Origin: an uncultured bacterium
Lineage (GTDB): Bacteria; Cyanobacteriota; Vampirovibrionia; Gastranaerophilales; Gastranaerophilaceae
Reading direction: 5' to 3'
Length of the DNA: 37,619 bases
Assembly (NCBI GenBank): GCA_902783835.1
Contig: CACZSN010000042.1
Coordinates: forward strand, 1 to 37,619
The notes beneath the pieces are model-generated. The model was not told the origin of the DNA and did not search any database. It worked only from the letters and a program-made list of their open reading frames with translations. Shown here in pieces: positions 16,925 through 24,623 of this stretch; the stretch's first letter is position 1; each line of letters opens with the position of its first letter. Made by a program: the position numbers and the translations under genes.

Positions 16925-18466
16925 TTAAACCTTACTTTTTACTGTTGCCGCATCTAAAAGGAGGAAGAAAAATTCGCTGCCTTTATTTTGAATACTTTCG
17001 AGCCAAATTTTGCCGCCATGAGCTTCAATAATTTGTTTTGAAAGGTACAAACCGAGTCCCGTGCTGACAGAACGTCTGTTTTTCGTACCTTGAGAAAATC
17101 TTTTAAACATCTTTGTAACATCATCGTGAGCAATTCCGATTCCGTTATCCTTAACCGAAAACATATAATCTGCTCCGTTAAGTGTTGATTTTACTGATAT
17201 TTTACCATTTTCATTTGTATAATTTACGGCATTACCGAGCAAATTCATCATTACACGTCTGATTTCGTTTCTATCAGCCAAAATTTCCACATCAACAGTA
17301 TCATCCAATTCTCTGATTAATTCAATATTTTTGGATTTTGCAAGAGATTCTATCTCGTCACAACATTGATTTACCAAATCATTAGGCGAAAATTCGGTTT
17401 TTGTAAGAGGAATTGTTCCTGATTCATATTTATAAACTTCCAAAAGTGCATTGACCAAACCAAGCATATCTTTGTTACTTTGAGTCATTGTTGTAAGTAA
17501 AAGATTTTGTTTTTCCGTTAACTCGCCAAGCTTACCTTCCGTGAAGAATTTAAGAGTTTGAATTGCCGCAAGCAAAGGCGTTCTTAAATCGTGGGTCAAT
17601 GTTGCAATAAAATCTTCTCTTAAACGTTGTGCTTCTTTTTGTGCGGAAACATCTCGGACAACACAAACGTAATAATCACCTTGAGGAATTAATGCATAAC
17701 TTATATCAGTAACGAAATCTGTACTGTTGACAGCATTTTTGACAACAATGTCATGTACCATTCCGCTATTGTCAAATTTTTCAAACATTTGAGAAAAAGG
17801 AACATCCTCGGTTTCAAAAAGTTCATCCAAAGACATCGCTTTCACCATAGACTCGGAAAGTCCGAACATCGTTTCCATCGCACTGTTTAAAGAATCAACT
17901 TTTTTGTCTTTTGAAATCAAAATAATTCCGTCAGCACAATTTGAAATTACGGCATTTAACTTCGCATTAGCCTCTGAAAGTTCTGCCGTACGAGCCTTGA
18001 CCATATCTTCCAAATGCAAAGAATATTTTTCAAGCTCTGAATTAGCATTATTTAATTCTGAAATTTTTTCCTTCAACGAAGCAACCAAATTACTTCTTTC
18101 AATACCGTTTCTGATATTGATAATCAAATCATCGTTGTCCCAAGGTTTTTCAATATATTTGTATAAACCAACCTCATTAATCGCACGAACCGCATTTTCT
18201 TTGTCCGCATAACCCGTCATCAAAATCATACAAGTGTCAGGATATAAGGCTTTTGCCTCTTTTAAAAATTCCAAACCGTTCATCTCCGGCATAACAAAGT
18301 CCGAAATGATTAAATCCGGCTTATTTTCTTTTAAAAATTCAACCGCCTCTTTTGGGACATTAAAAAAATGAGTATCCGTGAAACCTTCGAGTGCTAATAA
18401 CGTCTTTAACGTCGAAGTAACCATTTTTTCATCATCAACTATAACAATTTTCTTTGATTTATACAT
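16925..18466 (-). CDS. Receiver-PAS-histidine kinase hybrid protein
   Basis: A 513-residue cytosolic sensor kinase. I start it at the ATG encoding MYKSKKIVIVDDE; the open frame runs 28 codons further to a TTG but without a ribosome site. The N-terminal receiver (5-120) has DDE, D56 in IISDFVMPEMNG and K107 in YIEKPW. A coiled coil (125-170) leads to a PAS domain (about 165-275), then the HisKA domain with H292 in ATLTHDLRTPL and the HATPase domain (NLLGNAVNYT, DNGIGI, FKRFSQG, GLGLYLS). No membrane helix is present in this version, so it likely senses an internal or relayed signal. It is first in an operon with the NarL-type regulator and an exported protein. Confidence 0.9.
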   Translation of the reverse strand: MYKSKKIVIVDDEKMVTSTLKTLLALEGFTDTHFFNVPKEAVEFLKENKPDLIISDFVMPEMNGLEFLKEAKALYPDTCMILMTGYADKENAVRAINEVGLYKYIEKPWDNDDLIINIRNGIERSNLVASLKEKISELNNANSELEKYSLHLEDMVKARTAELSEANAKLNAVISNCADGIILISKDKKVDSLNSAMETMFGLSESMVKAMSLDELFETEDVPFSQMFEKFDNSGMVHDIVVKNAVNSTDFVTDISYALIPQGDYYVCVVRDVSAQKEAQRLREDFIATLTHDLRTPLLAAIQTLKFFTEGKLGELTEKQNLLLTTMTQSNKDMLGLVNALLEVYKYESGTIPLTKTEFSPNDLVNQCCDEIESLAKSKNIELIRELDDTVDVEILADRNEIRRVMMNLLGNAVNYTNENGKISVKSTLNGADYMFSVKDNGIGIAHDDVTKMFKRFSQGTKNRRSVSTGLGLYLSKQIIEAHGGKIWLESIQNKGSEFFFLLLDAATVKSKV

Positions 18467-18488
18467 AACTATATCCAAAATGCCTAAA

Positions 18489-18508
18489 GTCAGCAAAAAT
18501 CCGCTGAC
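18489..18508 (-). promoter_or_regulatory. Hairpin in the probable 5' leader of the kinase operon
   Basis: GTCAGC and GCTGAC form a six-bp stem around an eight-base loop, ending 22 bases before the chosen ATG. A possible promoter on the minus strand (TTGTAT at 18550-18545, 17-base spacer, TATCAT at 18527-18522) would start transcription just ahead of it, so the hairpin would sit at the 5' end of the mRNA. Both calls are weak on their own. Confidence 0.35.
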
Positions 18509-18701
18509 ACTACACAATATAATGATAATGTATTTGTTTAATAAATACAAATTTATTAAATATTGTTAATACTTGCAAGGCTTTATTTTCGCTGAAATTC
18601 AGCCTTTTTGCTACTGAGGCATGGCTTTTGGCATGGTATAAAATTTTGAGAATTTTTCGATTTTGACTTATTTTTGATTTTATTTATAGTACAAAAACAA
18701 A

Positions 18702-18735
18702 TAAAAAAAGCCGATTCTTTCGAACCGACTTTTTT
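18702..18735 (-). terminator. Terminator of the tRNA-tuf operon
   Basis: On the minus strand AAAAAGTCGGTTCG pairs with an AATCGGCTTTTTT arm, giving a G-C rich stem followed by a T run, 18 bases after the tuf stop. The A run on the other side makes it symmetrical, so it could also stop plus-strand transcripts. Confidence 0.85.
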
Positions 18736-18752
18736 CTATATTGGTTTTAGAA

Positions 18753-19961
18753 CTATGCGTTGATTTTGTCAACAACACCAGCACCAACTGTACGTCCGCC
18801 TTCTCTGATTGCGAATCTCATACCTTCTTCGATTGCAACAGGAGCGATAAGTTCTACGTTCATTACAACGTTATCACCAGGCATTACCATTTCGCCGTCG
18901 AATTGGATTGAACCGGTTACGTCAGTTGTTCTGATGTAGAATTGCGGTCTGTATCCGGGGAAGAACGGAGTGTGACGTCCACCTTCATCTTTTGTCAAAA
19001 CGTAAACGTTTGCAGTGAATTTAGTGTGCGGGTGAATTGAACCGGGAGCTGCCAATACTTGACCTCTTTGAACTTCAGTCTTATCAACACCTCTGAGCAA
19101 TGCACCAATGTTGTCACCAGCTTGACCTTCGTCGAGTTGTTTTCTGAACATTTCAACACCGGTTACTGTTGTTTTCTTAGTTTCGCCAAGACCAACTAAT
19201 TCAACTTCTTGACCAACTTTAACACGTCCTCTTTCAACACGGCCTGTAGCTACTGTACCACGACCTGTGATTGAGAAGATGTCTTCAATCGGCATAAGGA
19301 ACGGTTGATCGATATCACGTTCAGGAGTCGGGATGTATTCATCGATAGCATCCATCAATTCCCAAATTTTATCAACCCATTTGTCTTCGCCTCTTTTGAT
19401 TGACGGGTTAGCTTGAACTGCTTCTAATGCTTTCAAAGCTGAACCTCTGATGAACGGAATGTTGTCTCCGTCAAATTCGTATTGTGTAAGCAATTCTCTT
19501 GCTTCCATTTCTACGAGGTCGAGCAATTCTTCATCATCAACCATATCGCATTTGTTCAAGAATACTACGAGTCTGGGAACACCAACTTGTCTTGCCAACA
19601 AGATGTGTTCTCTTGTTTGAGGCATAGGACCATCAGTTGCTGCGATAACGAGGATACCGCCGTCCATTTGTGCAGCACCAGTAATCATGTTTTTTACATA
19701 GTCTGCGTGGCCCGGGCAGTCAACGTGAGCATAGTGTCTTTTTTCGGTTTCATATTCAACGTGAGCTGTTGAAATGGTGATACCTCTTGCTTTTTCTTCA
19801 GGTGCAGCATCGATTTCATCAAATTTCTTTGCTTGTGCTTGACCTGCTGCTGCCAATACTGCTGTAATAGCTGCAGTCAAAGTTGTCTTACCGTGGTCAA
19901 CGTGTCCTACGGTACCGATGTTAACGTGCGGTTTCGTACGTTCATATTTTTCACGTGCCAT
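18753..19961 (-). CDS. tuf: Translation elongation factor Tu
   Basis: A 402-residue GTPase that delivers aminoacyl-tRNA to the ribosome. The G motifs are intact: GHVDHGKT (G1) near 19, RGITIS (G2) near 59, DCPGH (G3) near 81, NKCD (G4) near 136 and GSALKAL (G5) near 174, followed by the two beta-barrel domains. The insertion around [18 protein letters not shown] is of the type seen in cyanobacterial EF-Tu. AAGGAG lies nine bases before the ATG and the stop is TAG. Its base composition is visibly less AT-rich than its neighbours, as expected for a highly expressed gene. It is cotranscribed with three upstream tRNA genes. Confidence 0.98.
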   Translation of the reverse strand: MAREKYERTKPHVNIGTVGHVDHGKTTLTAAITAVLAAAGQAQAKKFDEIDAAPEEKARGITISTAHVEYETEKRHYAHVDCPGHADYVKNMITGAAQMDGGILVIAATDGPMPQTREHILLARQVGVPRLVVFLNKCDMVDDEELLDLVEMEARELLTQYEFDGDNIPFIRGSALKALEAVQANPSIKRGEDKWVDKIWELMDAIDEYIPTPERDIDQPFLMPIEDIFSITGRGTVATGRVERGRVKVGQEVELVGLGETKKTTVTGVEMFRKQLDEGQAGDNIGALLRGVDKTEVQRGQVLAAPGSIHPHTKFTANVYVLTKDEGGRHTPFFPGYRPQFYIRTTDVTGSIQFDGEMVMPGDNVVMNVELIAPVAIEEGMRFAIREGGRTVGAGVVDKINA

Positions 19962-20030
19962 GAGATTAATCTCCTTTTCTGTAATTAACCGTATATTTTC
20001 CTAAATCTACTTTATAGGCGATTGCAAATT

Positions 20031-20102
20031 AGCCTTTGACGGGATTTGAACCCGTGGCCTCTCCCTTACCAAGGGAGTGCGCTACCCCTGCGCCACAAAG
20101 GC
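20031..20102 (-). tRNA. tRNA-Thr (anticodon GGT)
   Basis: A complete cloverleaf: GCCTTTG pairs with CAAAGGC, D stem GCGC/GCGC, anticodon stem CTCCC/GGGAG with loop TTGGTAA, and T arm ACGGG TTCAAAT CCCGT. The discriminator is T and CCA is not encoded. It is the last tRNA before tuf, matching the position of thrT in the enterobacterial thrU-tyrU-glyT-thrT-tufB operon. Confidence 0.95.
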
Positions 20103-20117
20103 TTATAAGAAAGAGTT

Positions 20118-20200
20118 TGGGCAGAGGTGGATTCGAACCACCGTACACTCTCGTGAACAGATTTACAGTCTGTCGCCTTTAGCCACTCGGCCATCTACCC
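20118..20200 (-). tRNA. tRNA-Tyr (anticodon GTA)
   Basis: Acceptor GGGTAGA pairs with TCTGCCC (one G-T wobble), anticodon loop CTGTAAA gives GTA, and a long variable arm marks a class II tRNA. The T loop is TTCGAAT and CCA is not encoded. It is 15 bases upstream of tRNA-Thr(GGT) on the minus strand. Confidence 0.95.
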
Positions 20201-20233
20201 ATATTAACTTTTAAAGTGCTAATTATTAAAATT

Positions 20234-20305
20234 AGCCGGTGATAGGAATCGAACCTACAACCTACGGTTTACAAAACCGTTGCTCTACCGTTGAGCTACA
20301 CCGGC
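20234..20305 (-). tRNA. tRNA-Thr (anticodon TGT)
   Basis: Acceptor GCCGGTG pairs with CACCGGC, D stem GCTC/GAGC, anticodon stem ACGGT/ACCGT with loop TTTGTAA, and T arm GTAGG TTCGATT CCTAT. It is first in the tRNA-tuf operon, 33 bases ahead of tRNA-Tyr. Confidence 0.95.
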
Positions 20306-20331
20306 ACCACCACTTTCGCAGTTGTATGATT

Positions 20332-20360
20332 ATCTTATTAAGGACATAATTTAATGTCAA
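20332..20360 (-). promoter_or_regulatory. Promoter of the tRNA-tuf operon
   Basis: On the minus strand a perfect TTGACA (20360-20355), a 17-base spacer and TAAGAT (20337-20332), about 27 bases before the first tRNA. It is the best -35 in the window and fits a stable-RNA promoter. Confidence 0.8.
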
Positions 20361-20428
20361 GTATCTTTTTTTAAAAATTTATTTTTTTTATTTTTTCTTA
20401 CTCCCTAACAGACTTTTTTCATTGATTA

Positions 20429-20457
20429 TTTACTTATTTTTTAAATTGTGTTATAGT
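20429..20457 (+). promoter_or_regulatory. Promoter of the thioredoxin gene
   Basis: TTTACT at 20429-20434, a 17-base spacer and TATAGT at 20452-20457. An AGGAGG-like site and the ATG follow within 26 bases. Confidence 0.65.
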
Positions 20458-20482
20458 CAGAAAACAAGTCAGGAGGCTTATT

Positions 20483-20806
20483 ATGGCAAATATTGAAGAA
20501 ATTAATGACAACAATTTCAAATCACGCGTTTTGGAAAAAAACAACGTTACAGTTGTTGACTTTTTCGCTCCTTGGTGTGGTCCTTGCAGAAAAATGGGTG
20601 AAGTTCTCGCTCAAATTGCTGATGACTATCAAGGTAAAGTTAACATTTACAAATTAAATACAGACGAAAATCTTGAAACTGCTAAAAGCATGTCTATCAG
20701 CAGTTTGCCAAGCGTTTTAGTTTTCAAAAACGGTGAAGCTGTTGAAAGAATGGTCGGTTTAATGCCGAAATCATCACTTATTTCTAACATAGAAAAACAT
20801 TTATAA
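20483..20806 (+). CDS. trxA: Thioredoxin
   Basis: A 107-residue thiol-disulfide oxidoreductase of the cytosol. The active site WCGPC is at 31-35 in VVDFFAPWCGPCRKM, and the cis-Pro loop is SLPSVLVF near 75. Length and fold match classical thioredoxin 1. A CAGGAGG ribosome site lies ahead of the ATG. It is a single-gene unit between its own promoter and a strong terminator. Confidence 0.96.
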   Translation: MANIEEINDNNFKSRVLEKNNVTVVDFFAPWCGPCRKMGEVLAQIADDYQGKVNIYKLNTDENLETAKSMSISSLPSVLVFKNGEAVERMVGLMPKSSLISNIEKHL

Positions 20807-20820
20807 TATTATTTTCAACA

Positions 20821-20852
20821 AAAAACACCTCTCTTTTGAGGGGTGTTTTTTA
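20821..20852. terminator. Bidirectional terminator after thioredoxin
   Basis: AAAAACACCTCTC and GAGGGGTGTTTTT form a long stem around a TTTT loop, with T runs on both strands. It serves the convergent thioredoxin and phosphoesterase genes. Confidence 0.9.
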
Positions 20853-20883
20853 TTATATATAATTAAGCATGGAAGCATGCCGG

Positions 20884-21633
20884 TTATTGAGGGTATCTTG
20901 AAGTTGCTTTTCTAAGCATGCCCGCCAATTTTTCACAGCCGTCGAACCCTCTGTTTTCGAGTTTTTTTGCTGCCGTTTCAATATCATATTTAATTAAACG
21001 ATGTTCTATTTCATAGTCACTGTTTTCGGCGATATTGATAATTGCATAGCATGCCTTAGGATTTTCGGCGAAAGGTCTTCCGACACTTCCCACATTAACT
21101 ACGGTTTTTCCGGTATTTGTAGCAAAACCGCACGGAACATGCGTATGTCCGCAAAAAATCACTTCCGCATCAGCATTTGCAACAATTTCTTCAACTTTTT
21201 CAATCGGCAAATCGCCTGTAATATTTTCATCATTTTTTCTCGGAGAACCGTGACAGAGCATGATTTTTACTCCGTTTTCTTCAACAATAAGGTTTTCGGG
21301 CAAATTTGCCAAAAACTCTTTGTCGTCGGATGTCAAATTTTTCAAATCGGCACGATAAGCATTTGCCATGACAGGAACATTTTCATCTAAAACTTTTTCA
21401 AAATTTTCGTCATAAGTTCCCAATTTTTGGTCCGTATTTCCCTGTATCAGGAAAAAGTTATCATTTTTTAATAAATCTTTTATTCTGTTAACAACTTTTG
21501 ACGGTTCCGGACCTGCCATCGCCAAGTCGCCCAAACAGAAGATTTTATTGCATTTTTGCTCTTCAATATCTTTCAAAACCGCATCAAGTGCTTCATTATT
21601 TCCGTGAATATCCGAAATTATTGCAATTTTCAT
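20884..21633 (-). CDS. YfcE/MJ0936-type metallophosphoesterase
   Basis: A 249-residue calcineurin-like phosphoesterase of the cytosol. Metal ligands are seen in SDIHGN (7-12), GDLAMAGP (35-42), GNTDQK (65-70), CHGSP near 126 and GHTHVP near 162. The substrate is probably a phosphodiester, but the group is functionally mixed. A GAGGAGT ribosome site precedes the ATG, and the gene is divergent from ispG with only 55 bp between them. Confidence 0.88.
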   Translation of the reverse strand: MKIAIISDIHGNNEALDAVLKDIEEQKCNKIFCLGDLAMAGPEPSKVVNRIKDLLKNDNFFLIQGNTDQKLGTYDENFEKVLDENVPVMANAYRADLKNLTSDDKEFLANLPENLIVEENGVKIMLCHGSPRKNDENITGDLPIEKVEEIVANADAEVIFCGHTHVPCGFATNTGKTVVNVGSVGRPFAENPKACYAIINIAENSDYEIEHRLIKYDIETAAKKLENRGFDGCEKLAGMLRKATSRYPQ

Positions 21634-21688
21634 AGTTCACTCCTCAAAATTGTGTTATCATCTAAATGTATTTTAGCAGGAATTAATT

Positions 21689-22741
21689 ATGATTAAAAGA
21701 AGAAAAACAAAAGTTTTGGAAATCGGAAACGTCAAAGTCGGCGGTGACAATCCGATTTCGGTTCAATCAATGTGCAACACCGACACTCGTGACGTAAAAG
21801 CTACTGTCAGACAAATTGAAGAACTACAAGATGCCGGTTGTGAAATTATCAGACTTGCTGTTTTGAACAAAGAAGCAGCCGCTGCAATAAAAGATATTGT
21901 TCCGCAAGTTAAAATCCCAGTAATTGCAGACATTCACTTCGATTACAGACTTGCGTTACAATGTATTGAAAATGGTGTTTCCGCCCTCAGAATTAATCCG
22001 GGAAATATCGGAAGAGACGAGTTTGTAAAAAAAGTTGTTGACTCGGCAAAAGAACACCACATTCCAATCAGAATAGGCATAAACGGCGGTTCATTAGAAA
22101 AAAATCTTCAGGAAGAAACTATTCCTTTAGCAGAAAAAATGGTTAAAAGTGCGATGAGACACATCAAAATTCTTGAAGACAATGATTTTGATAAAATTAA
22201 AATTTCACTTAAATCAAGTGATGTTTTAACGACAATCGAAGCTTACAGATTAATGTCCGAAAAAGTTGATTATCCGCTTCATTTGGGGGTTACTGAAGCA
22301 GGAACTTTACGTGGCGGTATTATTAAATCAGCTGTCGGCTTAGGAACATTATTAGCGGAAGGAATCGGAGACACCATCAGAGTTTCCTTGACCGAAAATC
22401 CCATCGAAGAAGTCAAAGCAGGTTTCCAAATCTTAAAATCTTTGGGACTCAGAAAAAAAGGTGTAAACTTTGTATCATGCCCGACTTGCGGAAGATGCGG
22501 AATAGATTTAATTTCTCTTGCCAAAGCAACAGAAGAAAGATTTTTAAACTTTGACAAAGATATCACAATCGCCGTAATGGGTTGCCCGGTCAACGGCCCC
22601 GGAGAAGCGAAACATGCCGATTTTGGTATTGCCGGTGCAAACGGAGAAGGTTACATTTTCAAAAAAGGTGAAATTATTTGTAAAGTTGATGAAGACAAAT
22701 TGCTCGATGAATTTGTAAAAATTGTCTATGCAGAAACTTAA
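21689..22741 (+). CDS. ispG: 4-hydroxy-3-methylbut-2-enyl diphosphate synthase
   Basis: A 350-residue 4Fe-4S enzyme of the MEP pathway that converts ME-cPP to HMBPP, the penultimate step. The TIM barrel carries VQSMCNTDTRD near 23-33, ADIHFDYRLAL near 80 and INPGNIG near 101. The C-terminal cluster domain supplies CPTCGRCGIDL near 266-276, and GCPVNGPGEA near 298. The length matches the short two-domain bacterial form. A CAGGA site precedes the start. Confidence 0.96.
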   Translation: MIKRRKTKVLEIGNVKVGGDNPISVQSMCNTDTRDVKATVRQIEELQDAGCEIIRLAVLNKEAAAAIKDIVPQVKIPVIADIHFDYRLALQCIENGVSALRINPGNIGRDEFVKKVVDSAKEHHIPIRIGINGGSLEKNLQEETIPLAEKMVKSAMRHIKILEDNDFDKIKISLKSSDVLTTIEAYRLMSEKVDYPLHLGVTEAGTLRGGIIKSAVGLGTLLAEGIGDTIRVSLTENPIEEVKAGFQILKSLGLRKKGVNFVSCPTCGRCGIDLISLAKATEERFLNFDKDITIAVMGCPVNGPGEAKHADFGIAGANGEGYIFKKGEIICKVDEDKLLDEFVKIVYAET

Positions 22742-22768
22742 CAAATACACTTTTTCCAAAAAGTACTG

Positions 22769-22774
22769 TATAAT
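22769..22774 (+). promoter_or_regulatory. -10 element of the small exported protein gene
   Basis: A perfect TATAAT lies 27 bases before the start codon, just after the ispG stop. No convincing -35 is visible at the right distance. It suggests the small gene is transcribed separately from ispG. Confidence 0.4.
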
Positions 22775-22801
22775 GAAATTATCAACCAATATGAGGTGAA
22801 A

Positions 22802-23104
22802 ATGAAAAAATTTACATTATCTTTAGTTATATTGTCAGTAACGGCTTTGTCGGCATATGCAAATCTTGACACAAACCATACGACAACCGAACAGTATTTT
22901 TTAAATTCCGGCTATTCTTCAAATATGGCGAAATATGCAGAATTTACAACTCGTGATCCGTACGGACCGTCCGACGAAATTTACAAAAACGACGGTTTGA
23001 CAATTTGGAAACGTATTTGGAAAAAAATTGATGCCACTGCTTTTGAAGATGAAAATGCTACTTGGCACGACATCAAAATGGAAACAAGACTTTCCGATTT
23101 CTAA
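22802..23104 (+). CDS. Small exported protein of unknown function
   Basis: A 100-residue protein starting MKKFTLSLVILSVTALSAYA, a Sec signal peptide probably cleaved after AYA. I use this ATG because GAGGTG lies just ahead of it; a GTG two codons upstream overlaps that site. The mature part (about 80 residues) is acidic and aromatic, with FTTRDPYGPSDEIYKND and TIWKRIWKKID, and has no Cys or lipobox. I do not recognise the family. It sits between ispG and a terminator shared with the nuo operon. Confidence 0.75.
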   Translation: MKKFTLSLVILSVTALSAYANLDTNHTTTEQYFLNSGYSSNMAKYAEFTTRDPYGPSDEIYKNDGLTIWKRIWKKIDATAFEDENATWHDIKMETRLSDF

Positions 23105-23122
23105 AAATAATAAAATTTCTAT

Positions 23123-23156
23123 AAAAAAACCGCTCAATATGGGCGGTTTTCTTTTT
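23123..23156. terminator. Bidirectional terminator between the small exported gene and nuoN
   Basis: AAAACCGCTC and GGGCGGTTTT pair (one G-T) around AATAT, flanked by A and T runs. It ends the small plus-strand gene and the whole minus-strand nuo operon. Confidence 0.85.
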
Positions 23157-23182
23157 GCAACTTTTTCTAAAAACTATATTAA

Positions 23183-24622
23183 CTAAATACCGAGTGCCGC
23201 AAACATCGAACACCAAACGACCTGATTAGCAAACAAACAAGTTACAATTGTCATTATTGTACAAAAATATAACACAATTTTGGTATTCATTTGCGGAGAA
23301 GTCATTACAGTCGGAATTTTTGTCTTTTCAAACAGAACTTTTATCAAATTCATATACGCAAAAACTCCATAAACAGTTAATATAATTGCGATTATTACTA
23401 CCGGCAATCCCGACAAATCCATTCTTGTCAAAGATGAGAACAAAAATATTTTTGCCAAAAAGCCTGCCGTAGGCGGTAATCCGGCAAGAGCCATTAAACA
23501 AATTACAAATGCCGTCGTATAATACGGTCTTGCATAAAAAATTCCCTGATAATCTTTTATATTGTCACTTCCGACACAAGCAACAAACGTAATACCTGCT
23601 GCCCATGCACCAAAATTCATAAACAAATATACTACCGCATAATAAATAAACGAAGCAACTCCAAAAACAGAGAAAATACTTAATGCCAAAAGCATAAAAC
23701 CACAATGGGCAATCGAAGAATATCCGAAAAATCTTTTTATATCCGTTTGCTTAATCGCACCTAAAAATCCGAATGCAATCGTCAAAATAGCAATAAACGA
23801 AAGCACAATTTGCATCAGAGGCATATCAGCAACAAAATTTCCGATAACTCTCGCCAAAATACCAAATCCCGCTAATTTCGGAATAACGGATAAATATGCA
23901 CCAACAGGATACGGCGAACCTTGATAAACATCAGGAACCCAACGTTGAAAAGGAACACAACCTGTTTTGAACATTAATCCGATTATCATAAATGTCGAAG
24001 CAAGCATAAACAAAACTGAAGAATCTTGTCCGTAATAATGCAAATTCAGCATTGTAAAACTGATTTCGCCTGATATTCCATACAATATCGAAACACCAAA
24101 AAGGAAAATTGCTGTCGCAACCGCTGAATTAATCAAAAATTTAATCGCGGCTTCTTTGGGTCTGTATTTGTTCCAAAACGCAATCAACATGCAGCATGAC
24201 ACAAATAGTGTTTCCATCGCAACAAACATCGAAACAAAATTATTTGCACTGACCAAACACATCGCTGAAAATGTACCTATCAGCATTATTAAATAATATT
24301 CAAATGCTCTGTATCGGATTTTTTTTACAATATTCTGAGATAACAAAATTGAAAAAAATGTTCCGATTAAAATCAATAACTTTAATACGATTGAAAAATT
24401 AGTTTGTAAATAAGCTTCCGAAAAAATAGAATAACCTGTATGCGTTATCCCTGTTGAAATGGAAAGCATCGGAATAATCGTTGAAATAAGAGCTGATCTG
24501 CTCGACATTTTGTAAAGCGGTCTTGAGAAAAACAATTCCATTACAAAAATAACCGCTATCGCAATCAACAATGTTAATTCGGGTAAAAATACGTTTTTAA
24601 GTTCAAACAATAATAATTCCAT
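23183..24622 (-). CDS. nuoN: NADH-quinone oxidoreductase subunit N
   Basis: A 479-residue antiporter-like membrane subunit of complex I. I start it at the ATG for MELLLFELKNVF because GGGGG lies just before it, one base after the nuoM stop. The proton-path glutamate is in FVAMETLFVSC and the lysine in LMFKTGCVPFQRWVPDVYQGSP, with a second lysine in SVIPKLAGFG. About 14 hydrophobic segments are visible. It is the last gene of the operon. Confidence 0.93.
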   Translation of the reverse strand: MELLLFELKNVFLPELTLLIAIAVIFVMELFFSRPLYKMSSRSALISTIIPMLSISTGITHTGYSIFSEAYLQTNFSIVLKLLILIGTFFSILLSQNIVKKIRYRAFEYYLIMLIGTFSAMCLVSANNFVSMFVAMETLFVSCCMLIAFWNKYRPKEAAIKFLINSAVATAIFLFGVSILYGISGEISFTMLNLHYYGQDSSVLFMLASTFMIIGLMFKTGCVPFQRWVPDVYQGSPYPVGAYLSVIPKLAGFGILARVIGNFVADMPLMQIVLSFIAILTIAFGFLGAIKQTDIKRFFGYSSIAHCGFMLLALSIFSVFGVASFIYYAVVYLFMNFGAWAAGITFVACVGSDNIKDYQGIFYARPYYTTAFVICLMALAGLPPTAGFLAKIFLFSSLTRMDLSGLPVVIIAIILTVYGVFAYMNLIKVLFEKTKIPTVMTSPQMNTKIVLYFCTIMTIVTCLFANQVVWCSMFAALGI

Positions 24623-24623
24623 A

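Noticed and set aside
18467..18550. Upstream extension of the histidine kinase giving a hydrophobic, membrane-like N-terminus
   Set aside because: It needs a TTG start with no ribosome site, runs through the probable -10 and leader hairpin, and would place a membrane helix before a receiver domain. The ATG at 18466 starts exactly at the receiver domain.
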